From the NCBI RefSeq assembly GCF_902459465.1, contig NC_047066.1, positions 10,419,047-10,483,046 on the forward strand: a stretch of 64,000 nucleotides of DNA, read 5' to 3'. Numbering within the stretch: the stretch's first letter is position 1; the number at the start of each line of letters is the position of its first letter. Origin of the DNA: Asterias rubens (taxonomy: Eukaryota; Echinodermata; Asteroidea; Forcipulatida; Asteriidae). Below, in pieces: positions 55,790 through 64,000 of the stretch. A model generated the notes under the pieces. It did not search any database and was not told where the DNA came from. It worked only from the letters and a program-made list of their open reading frames with translations. A program made the translations under genes and the position numbers.

Positions 55790-56541
55790 CAACAATAAAA
55801 TCCGAGAAGATAAGCATTGTCCTCCACGATCAGCGAAATACTCAGGAAACTCTCTGATTTGGTGAGTGTTTTCACAGAACTAAGACTTCTTAAAGAGATA
55901 ATTTAATAAAGGGTACTTTTTGGGGTGTCAAGTTTTGCATAAACAGTTGAAAAAATACTGCCAAAATAGCACCCCAGCCAGACAAAAATACATGCATTGA
56001 AATACGCTGGTTTTTTTTTTGCAGACGACAAAAAATTTGAATGTGAGTGTGTACCGACTTGATAATAAATTCTATTCACATGATTTGATAGTTAACATTT
56101 AATATGCAGCGTAATAAGTACAACTTGAACCCAACTGACTGATTTAGTTATGGGTCAATCATTTGACTAATTTAGTGTAGTCTAACTCTAATGTTTGACA
56201 TGCTTTAACTTTTGTTTACAAAAATTACATGTACACAGAAACTTTACACATTTGTCTAGATCGGGATACTTAGCTTCTAATTTAAGCTTTAATTTAGTGG
56301 GGGTGGTGTTTATGTTTAGTATAGTACTGTTTAACATTCGTGGAACTTGGCCAAGTGTCAGAATTTAAGAATTTGAAAGATTTTCCATTAGATCAATGTG
56401 GCCTTGCCCTCTTCCTCTCAAATGTGAAAATCCAGACATGTCTTGAAGTCGAAAGGTTCAGGAATATATTTGTCATTTATCTATTTGACAGTTTCTAACT
56501 GATCTCTCCATCTCCAGTACAGACACAGAATTGGATAAACA
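55790..56541 (+). promoter_or_regulatory. SGF29: Probable SGF29 5' UTR exon and leader intron
   Basis: The sequence TTTG followed by GTGAGTG at 55862 is a good donor. A pyrimidine-rich stretch ending CTCCAG at 56517 is a good acceptor 24 bases before the SGF29 ATG (context CAATGAG). This suggests a noncoding first exon ending at 55861 and a 656-bp leader intron. The transcription start cannot be placed. Confidence 0.45.
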
Positions 56542-59500
56542 ATGAGACGTACCAAGTCAGGTGCTCCTTCCAGCACAGTCCCTGGGTCTGGCAATGGACC
56601 TTCATCCTCATCTAGCTCAAGCTCTACAGATAAGAATACCCCATCCTCAGCAGCACCTGCTGCTGCGGCACAAGCTGCTGCATCCCCTGCCGCTCAAGTA
56701 ATAACGATTATTACACATCATAAATCTACCCCCTGTTTTCTTTTAGGGACCCCGCTAATCCCCCTCCCCCAATCCCAGCTTTCTCCCGGCACCCTGATAA
56801 AAGTGGCTTGCCATGACTGAGCGGTTAAGACCACTGGACTAGAGCTCTGGTGTTTCTGATTTATAGCAGAGTGTGCGTTCGAGTCCCGGTCGTGGCACTT
56901 GGTGTCCTTGAGGAAGATCCTTTAGCATATTGGCAGTTTCTTTAAATTTTACATTCAGCCATGGGTCCGGTATACAAGAATTGGTAGTACACATTAAAGA
57001 ACCCTGAAGACTTATCAGGGATGAGAAGAGGTTAACCCTGTTGGTTGTGGTTTACAAAGCAAGCACCCTTGTATACTGTTTTCCTCAGGCTTGCCAGCTA
57101 CAGTGTACAGTAAATTAAGTTAATTTATGAGGCATCCTGGGTTTTTCACTACCAGAAATATAAGCCGAATACAGTAAATAAACAAGGGAATGTAGTTGAA
57201 ATGGAAACTCTGCTGAATGCAGCAAAATTTGGTTCTGTGCCATCATCCCTGATGCAAACATAATGACCTCAGAACTCTACACTGAAAATACATTATTAAT
57301 TAAGTTGTGTTTTGGACCTGTTTCTCTCTTCCTGATTAGGCCCATGCAGCAATCACCGATGCTGGAGCATCCATTCAAGACATGCTGAAGGAGTTACACA
57401 CCCTCGTCAAAGAGACTCAGGTAGAGAGAGCGAAGAGTGAACAGACGCTCTCCACAATTAACAAGACCCATGAACGCATGAACTCCGAGGGGAAGATTTC
57501 TCCATATTTCAAGACCAAGCTGAGGACACTTTACCAGTCAGCTGTTGGGGAGGCAGAGTCAGAGGCTGAGTACGTTTGCTAAAGTCTGATGGTTTACGTA
57601 TTTGTTTTTCTTAAATATGACTTTTCTACAATGCAGGATTGAGTCTCTCTAGCAGGAGTGAGTCTCTAGCTTGCAATCTTTTAAAGTTAAATTTGATATA
57701 CTTTTTACAGAATTGAGGCAGACAAATCTACATGTATGTGCAATGTGTATAATTTCCTTTTTCTTGTTCTTTTACACTTTTACTGGATATTTTCCAGTTT
57801 ATAATTATTATTGTATTGTTGTCTACTTAGTTGTTGGTGTTTTTATCTTGTAAATATTGTTATGTAATTTTTCAAACTTAATCTAAAACTTATAGAATAC
57901 TCCGGAAGGCACTGAAGAAAATAGCGGACATCAAGTCAGTACGGAACGAACAGCGCCTCCAGGCTAAGAATGCTGGGCTATACACTGACATGGATGGACC
58001 AAGAAAGACTATGAGGAGAGGTGTGCTGATGACAATGCTACAACAAGCTGCCCTGACACTACCGTTGTGGATTGGTCGACCCGGGGAGAGGTGAGCTTGA
58101 GACTGTCTGTCTGTTTGTCTGTCTGTGTTCATGATATTCTTTTCAAGGGACAGGGCAAAATTGCACAAGGGGATATAAACACCTGGCAACAGCTAATCTC
58201 TCTTATACAAACATTGGTTAACGTCTATGATTATGAGTTGCACAAATCAAGAAATTGAGATTTGGTAACTAAACGATAATACTTATTCTAGTCGTTGTAG
58301 AATCAGCGGTTGGCGTGGTCGGATTCAAACCCACAACCTTGTGGTTGCAAGTCATGCAGTCTTACCACTGGACCACGGTGACCAAAACACATCAAGTACA
58401 CTGCAATGTCTCCTTAAATGCTTGGGAGCAAAAAGAGCTCATTAAGCAGCTGAACACCACTTGAACACCACCAATTTTTGCTCACCAAAATAAGGTTACG
58501 AGCCAAACCACCATGTCACACGTACAACTTGTGACTGGTATCCTGCATGTTTCATAATTCAGTGGTTGGACTGGGCATCATTTGAAAACAGCTTTCAGGA
58601 TGAGCTGATTTTACCCAGTAGTATAAATTAAAATAAAAATAGCTGCAGAGTGAGTTTGCCTACTTTAACAGTTGACCACTCATACATTTGTAACTTTCAG
58701 CCCGCCACCTCTGTGTGGTGCCATCTCAGGAGAAAACAACTACCTGGCGAAGTTGGGAGACAAAGTGGCCGCTCGGGTCAAAGGAAGTGACGGAGATGAA
58801 AACTGGATCTTGGCTGAGGTCGTGTCGTTTAATGCCGCTACAAATAAATATGAAGTTGATGATATTGATGAAGAAGGGAAAGAGTGAGTTACTTGTCATT
58901 GAAATCATAAAAACAAAATAATAATATTAAAAAGACCTTTTAAACATACCAAATGCTAATATAGTATGACATTCAAAATATTTAACAATGATGGGGGGCT
59001 TCACACATTACTGTGAGAGCAGTAACCACCATCTCACTAAGGACAAAGAAAACAGAAATCAACCAGAAAATAACAAACCATGGGATTAATTAGGAAATTA
59101 AACATTTTCTTCAACCATGTCAATTTGAATTTGAATCTGATGCAGGTTTGGTTCACTCCACTTCCAGAGATGGTGTCGGGAAGAATTTAGAAACACAAGT
59201 GTACAAAGTTGCTGAAGATTGGAAAATATGGTTTCCAAGAGATTAACACTTGGTGCTACCGCAAACCTCACCTAATTTCAAATAATAAATATTTTGAATT
59301 TTGAACTTGAATGTGAAATTAAAACATATTAAATGAGAGTCCTCTTAAAGATGACTTGATGTATAATAACAGTGTTACTTGATTTGATTGCAGACGACAT
59401 TTGTTATCGAAGCGGAGAATAGTGCCTCTTCCGCTGATGAAAGCCAACCCAGAAACCAACCCCGAGGCTCTCTTCAAGAAAGGCACGGTAAGGTCAAAGG

Positions 59501-62029
59501 TCAAACCATTTAGGTTTCTAATTTTAAAAGTCACAAGCGCCAGGGAGCCAAGAAATATTAAAGGACACAGGCCACTATTGTAAAGTGCCTTGTGACGCTA
59601 TTGCAAAATGCGCTATATAAGAACTAGTAGTTGTTAATATTGTGATCTACATTTTGTATGTACATTTATTTAAAATTTACCATTGAGTTGACCAACCATT
59701 TGAAAGCACTCAACAGCACATGTTGGGTAGCAATGTGGCACAACATTACATAACATCGTAATTGCAGGCCAATGTAGTTAAAAACCACAGTGGATGATGG
59801 TTTGTCATGGCCTAGCATTTCAAAGAACCAGACTCAAACTCTGGTGTTTCTGATCAGCAGAGTGTGGGTTGGAGTACCGGTTGTGGCACTTGTGTCCTTG
59901 AGCAAGACACTTAACCGCGATTGCTTTGTCCTTCATTACTAAGATCTATTGCTTGAAAGTGATTTATTTCTCACACTAAGGATAGTTAGTATGTATTTTA
60001 CTTTACCAATAATGTACATGCAGACTTTGATATTGAGACATCAACAAAAACCTTGACTTTGTGTTTTTTTCTGTCTACAGTTAGTGATGGCACTGTACCC
60101 ACAGACCACCTGTTTCTATCGAGCATTAATAGACGGTCCTCCAGAAGGGGTGAGTAGATTTCATTTGGTGTAAAGATATTACACAGGATTGGGAAGAGCT
60201 GACAAAATAGTCATAGAAAATGTTCATGGTTTTTTTTGTGATCAATCAGATACAGGAAATAACAAACCTGTGTCATTTTGGTCTTAAAGTGTTGTGTGAG
60301 GTCTGGAGAAAAAAGTGAAAACCCATGCACAACTTTCAGCATTTAATAACATTGTACTAATACGCTTTCTTTTATATCAATATAAACCACAAGGGAAACT
60401 GACTGGGTAAATTTTGAAATGATATTTGGGGTTGAACAAAGAATTGACTAGAGTGAGATTCGAACCAACGACCTCCGGCACGTTAATCCGGAGGTCGTTG
60501 GTTCGAATCCCACTCTAGTCAATTCTTTGTTCAACCCCAAAAGTCAAGTTTTTTTCAAAGGTTTTCTGATACAGTTTTCTTTAATATAACTTCATTTCAG
60601 AGAGAAATATTTCACAAAAATTTATCTGGAATGAGCTTCATAACCAGTAAGCTTTCAGATTAGAAATTAAACGATGCTGTTTTTCATCCTTACTTACCTG
60701 TCTAATACATTATTACTTTTTAACATTTTTATTTTATTTTGACCTTTACCTCTATTTGGTTGATGTTCTTCATGGTAAACTCAACAACCAAAGCTGTTGA
60801 ATACACTTTTAGACATTTTGCCATTAAGGCCTGTATGCTTCGTTTTACACCAAGGCATTTTTTCTTTGGAAAAGGGTACACTTATCTTCTGGAGTATTTC
60901 AAGGGTACCAAGGCAATGACCAGATGGCATGGAGGTAATCGCCTTCATTGCTGTCGTAAAGTATCAGACTTGGCCACTGCTGACGTCAAACAATAAAAGT
61001 GTACACATGTGTACTCTCCACGCAAACTCTCTGCCAACGATAGGTCTTCCTTCGACCTTAGTAAGGGCACCATTGAGCTTCTGACTTCATGCAGGGGGGT
61101 CCATTACATCATAAAATATTAAGAAAACAAATATTTGATCGAAAAACTAAAATGTTTTATTTGTCAAGTATAATACATAAATATTTACACTAAAAAAAAA
61201 AAAAAAAAAAAATTCAAACTTGTTTTTTGCATTCCTGCCATGGTTTTAAAACTGTACAGACCAGCAACATTAAGTTTATAACAATCTATAAACTTACTAA
61301 ACAATTTTGAAATACCAATCAGAATATTTGTTTGTACAATGTTTTGAGAATTGTTTTCTTCAGAGCTTGAGTTTTTAATTCGTGGCTCAAAATTTGAACT
61401 GGACCAGAATTTTCTTACAAGAGTGATGAGAAGGAGAATAAACTACACAGTTGGATACAGCAAACTATTTTTGTTTGAACAAGCAATTGAGATACTTCAA
61501 CTGAAAGATATTTATCAGACTTCAGTCAACCTTTGAACATAATTTCTTTTTAGATCAAGATTATACACACTGAGATGCATTATAAATTAAAAAACCCAAG
61601 ACCGCCAGACATGCCTATAGACGATGTGACCTATGTCGACAATCAAACCGCCCTCTGTTGACAAAACACTGTACACATCTTGTTTCGCTGGACTAAAAGA
61701 TCTGTAGTCATGGTAAGATTGCGTGTACTTTCTAGCTGGCTGCCAAAACACAAAGGTTTTGCCTGGCGGTATGCGCGCGAATCATGTTGCGGTTTTCGAG
61801 TGACGTCAGAGGTCACATCGTCTATCGATGAGTTTCTGGCCCAATGAAGTGGCCTCAGGCCAGTAATCCAGAGTAATTGTTGAGTTCTATTTCTTCTCAT
61901 ACTCTGTTTCAGCCTATGGACGACTACTGTGTACTATTTGAGGACAACTCATACGCCGATGGCTACTCACCGGCCTTAAAGGTTGCCCAACGTTACGTCG
62001 TTCAAGTGAAAGAACCAAGACGGAGATGA
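56542..62029 (+). CDS. SGF29: SGF29, SAGA complex-associated factor 29 (tandem Tudor), 7 coding exons, 347 aa
   Basis: Seen: exons 56542-56697, 57340-57569, 57896-58090, 58701-58883, 59394-59487, 60081-60149, 61913-62029 total 1044 nt, with GT-AG junctions and consistent phases. Residues 1-52 are a Ser/Ala/Pro-rich tail. Residues about 60-150 form a coiled coil (KTHERMNSEGKISPY). The tandem Tudor runs from about 195 to 340, with KVAARVKGSDGDENWILAEV, KYEVDDIDEEGKERHLLSKR and ALYPQTTCFYRALI. Family knowledge: SGF29 reads H3K4me2/3 for SAGA/ATAC. The cage residues of the human protein (two Tyr and one Phe) are all present here as Y292, Y299 and F318. The basic C-terminus is KEPRRR. The protein is longer than human SGF29 (293 aa), almost wholly through the N-terminal tail. 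Confidence 0.95.
56805..57095 (+). mobile_element. tRNA-derived SINE, diverged, in SGF29 intron 1
   Basis: The head TGACTGAGCGGTTAAGACC and the B box GTTCGAGTCCCGG are clear, followed by TGTCCTTGAGGAAGATCC. The body is diverged and the characteristic tail is lost. Confidence 0.7.
58310..58382 (-). mobile_element. tRNA-like fragment, SGF29 intron 3
   Basis: Reversed tRNA-like boxes are visible: TCAAACCCACAACC (B box) and ACCACTGGACCACGGTGACC (A box end). Acceptor pairing is poor, so this is a SINE head or a tRNA pseudogene rather than a working tRNA. Confidence 0.4.
59812..59935 (+). mobile_element. tRNA-derived SINE head, in SGF29 intron 5
   Basis: ACCAGACTCAAACTCTGGTG and CTTGAGCAAGACACTTAACC match the tRNA-Leu-type SINE. 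The A box is decayed (CATGGCCTAGCATTTC) and the body ends after the first 120 bases. Confidence 0.7.
60375..60545. mobile_element. Fold-back pair of tRNA SINE heads, SGF29 intron 6
   Basis: The tail and tRNA head occur first in reverse (60425-60477: GGGGTTGAACAAAGAATTG, GATTCGAACCAACGACCTCC) and then forward (60489-60541), joined through a short CACGTTAAT centre. The result is a nearly perfect palindrome of two half tRNA heads. Confidence 0.8.
61615..61827. mobile_element. GC-richer palindromic MITE (copy 2), SGF29 intron 6
   Basis: Ends TATAGACGATGTGACC / GGTCACATCGTCTAT. The interior CGGTATGCGCGCGAATC matches the complement of the copy at 35968. It ends about 85 bases before the last SGF29 exon. 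Confidence 0.75.
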
Positions 62030-62162
62030 AAATCATTCCCTCTGCTACGAAGGAGATTCACCCTCATCCGAAACGATTTGTTTCTTCAGTAAAAGGACAC
62101 TTCAATATGAACAGGCTGAAGTGATTTGTTTCATTTGTAAAGTGAAGCGACTGGTGTAACTA

Positions 62163-62642
62163 GGGGGATTTCACAAAGAGTGTAGACTAGTTTTATCTCG
62201 ATTAAAGACAGTGGACACTAAAGACCTAGGTGTATATCAACATATGCATAAAATAACAAACCTGTGAAAATTTGAGCTTTGTTGGTCGTCGGAGTTGCGA
62301 GATAACCATGAAAGAAAAAAAACACCCTTGTCACACGAAGTGATTTTGAGACCTCAAAGCAAATTCGTGGAAAATTACTTCTTTCTCGAAAACTTCATTA
62401 CTTCAGAGGGAGCCGTTTCTCACAATGTTTTATACTATCTACCTCTCCCCATTACTCGTTACCAAGTGAGGTTTTATGCTGATAATTATTTTGAGTAATT
62501 ACCAATAGTATCCTCTGCCTTTAAAGAAGAGTTACTCTCACCTTAACTTAGGATGGGCCTCAAGTCTGTAATAGTTCCTAAAGAGTCACAGGACTGGTAC
62601 TAAGCTAGGACTTTTAGGACTATCTTTGTGAAATCGACCCCT
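62163..62642. mobile_element. Palindromic MITE (GATTTCACAAAGAG family) split by a TTAA element
   Basis: The left half (62163-62201) ends TTTATCTCGA. The right half (62525-62642) resumes AGAAGAGTTACTC and ends CTTTGTGAAATCGACCCC. Between them lies the family 1 MITE at 62202-62524. It starts about 130 bases past the SGF29 stop. Confidence 0.8.
62202..62524 (+). mobile_element. TTAA-flanked MITE, family 1, shortened, nested in another MITE
   Basis: TTAA at both sides, left end AGACAGTGGACAC. The internal hairpin is mostly deleted (GATTTTGAGACCTCAAAGC). It interrupts a palindromic element whose halves lie at 62163-62201 and 62525-62642. Confidence 0.8.
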
Positions 62643-62909
62643 GGACAATTTGAAACAAGTGGATTGTTCATTTGAACTGTCATCACGACAACAGTGATCA
62701 CATTTGTGATAAATAGCAAGAGAACTCACAGTCATTGTGTGATGAAAAGAATAGGAAACAAAGAGCTGACCACCTTCAGATTTCATCTTCAGAGGTATGC
62801 CTCACTTCATCTTGCTGGTTTCCTTTCATGGTATGGTTGATGTAACAGTCTGGAAACATGGATTGGTGTCTAGAACACAAGATGGCACCCTCGGAGTTAA
62901 GATGGCTCC

Positions 62910-62948
62910 TCACTCGTTGTCCTCTTCACTTTCCTCATCTGGAGCACA
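62910..62948 (-). CDS. Terminal exon of an unidentified minus-strand gene entering from the right
   Basis: A strong acceptor (TTGTTTTCCTACAG) is followed by 12 codons, CAPDEESEEDNE, then TGA. The short acidic C-terminus is typical of nuclear or chaperone-type proteins but is not diagnostic. The rest of the gene would lie beyond 64000, and no convincing upstream exon is visible in the last kilobase. The frame choice rests on protein likeness only, so the reading phase is unproven. The gene would converge on SGF29. Confidence 0.4.
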   Translation of the reverse strand, partial: CAPDEESEEDNE

Positions 62949-64000
62949 CTGTAGGAAAACAAGAAATAAGATCAAAGACAATTATTACATCTAAAAAAAA
63001 AAGTTCATGTTTGGTTTGTATTACTTAACTAGTTGATATGGGGTTGAATAAAGAAAAATTGACAACATCTTTTGCAGTGAACCAGTGATATTTGTTTACA
63101 AACAACATGGCTGGAATTTGATCTTTGAGATGGGAAGGCCATTTTGGAAGGGCACCAAGGCCAAGATCGGGGTAACAGAGGTCAAGACCAGGGCAACAGA
63201 AGCAATGGCTGGTGTTGCCTCAGTGTAACTCCAGCCCTAAAACAATACAATACATGGGATATTCATTGGTAATCTGTTTCTGCTCAGCAAACTTAGGAGT
63301 TCTGAGTTATTTTGTCTCATTATCAAAAAGCTTTTAGTCTTAGAGAAAGACTCTGCTAGGGTCGAAATGTCAGACTATCAACTATTTTTTTTGCAAATAA
63401 AAAGGTCAATAAAACTTAAATGTATTTAGAGGTGGACATTTTATTTTGTGGTACTGATGGTAACATATCTTATAATACAAACTGATTAGACAGGGTAGTC
63501 CCCAAGGTGTAAAACACAATGTCTAAATACAACTTTGATTTTAAACTAGGAATTTGGGCACCTCAGCAGCCACTCGGCACCAAACAAGTCTTGCACACCA
63601 TACTTAAATCATGCTAGCCTATTTTTGACTAACAAACTTGGCACCAAGTGATCTCAAGACCTGTTCTTTCACGCCTTGAAATAGTCAATATCCTTTACAA
63701 TGCAAATTGAAATAGGTTGCCTGAAATTAGTTGCCTTAAAGTATTGTTTAATGTAAACTGTCTCATGTGAGATAAAAAACACCCCTTACCATCTGAAATA
63801 CCCACTCCCATGCCTGATACTTCACGGAGGCAACAAAGGCGATTGCCTCAATGCCCCCTGGTCATTGCCAATATTATGTCACATCCTGGAGGGGCAGTTA
63901 AGAATGCCTTTGCAGTGCTGAATTTGTATTTGTGCTTTGTTGAGTTTGTTAGGTGCTAGAGTGCCAAAGTTACCAGTTACCATTATAATCCATTAAAGTT
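62949..64000. other. Right edge interval
   Basis: Presumed last intron of the gene ending at 62910. It holds old dispersed repeats at 63130-63230 and 63810-63900 and the reversed CGACCCTAGCAG motif at 63335-63400. No further exon can be supported. Confidence 0.4.

Overview
The window is animal nuclear DNA: AT-rich, with short exons split by GT-AG introns and a very high load of short palindromic (MITE-like) repeats, tRNA-derived SINE pieces and LINE remnants. Protein similarity and the character of the repeats suggest an echinoderm, most likely a sea star. That assignment is an inference, because no diagnostic marker can be read directly.

Three host genes can be rebuilt exon by exon with consistent splice phases. 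(1) SMYD4 lies on the minus strand (29899 to 12448) as 18 coding exons that sum to 2916 nt, or 971 residues plus stop. It has N-terminal TPR-type repeats, a SET domain split by a MYND zinc finger, post-SET zinc cysteines and a C-terminal TPR-like region. (2) A TLCD3A/TLCD3B-type (FAM57) TLC-domain membrane protein lies on the minus strand (53581 to 36968) as five coding exons, 286 residues. (3) SGF29, the SAGA-complex tandem-Tudor reader, lies on the plus strand (56542 to 62029) as seven coding exons, 347 residues. The last two genes are divergent.

Two further genes are only glimpsed. Near 7.9-8.06 kb there is a minus-strand 5' end with two possible ATG exons and a YY1-like motif. A convincing internal exon of the same strand lies at 2854-2931, and the rest was not found. 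At 62910-62948 a minus-strand terminal exon with an acidic C-terminus belongs to a gene lying beyond the right edge.

The remainder is repeats. The most frequent is a family of roughly 380 bp with TTAA ends (13 copies or parts plus one half copy). Two related TTAA-flanked families, many other palindromic elements (some nested inside one another), tRNA-headed SINEs, decayed LINE reverse-transcriptase C-termini, a 2.2 kb minisatellite of 37-bp units in the second TLCD3 intron, and several tandem or inverted duplications are also present.

The three identified genes are not a pathway: a lysine methyltransferase, a lipid-type membrane enzyme and a chromatin reader. Their human relatives fall on 17p13.3 (SMYD4, TLCD3A) and 16p11.2 (SGF29, TLCD3B), so the block may preserve ancestral linkage. 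I found no convincing previously undescribed multi-gene system; the novelty is in the transposable elements and a few unexplained small ORFs.
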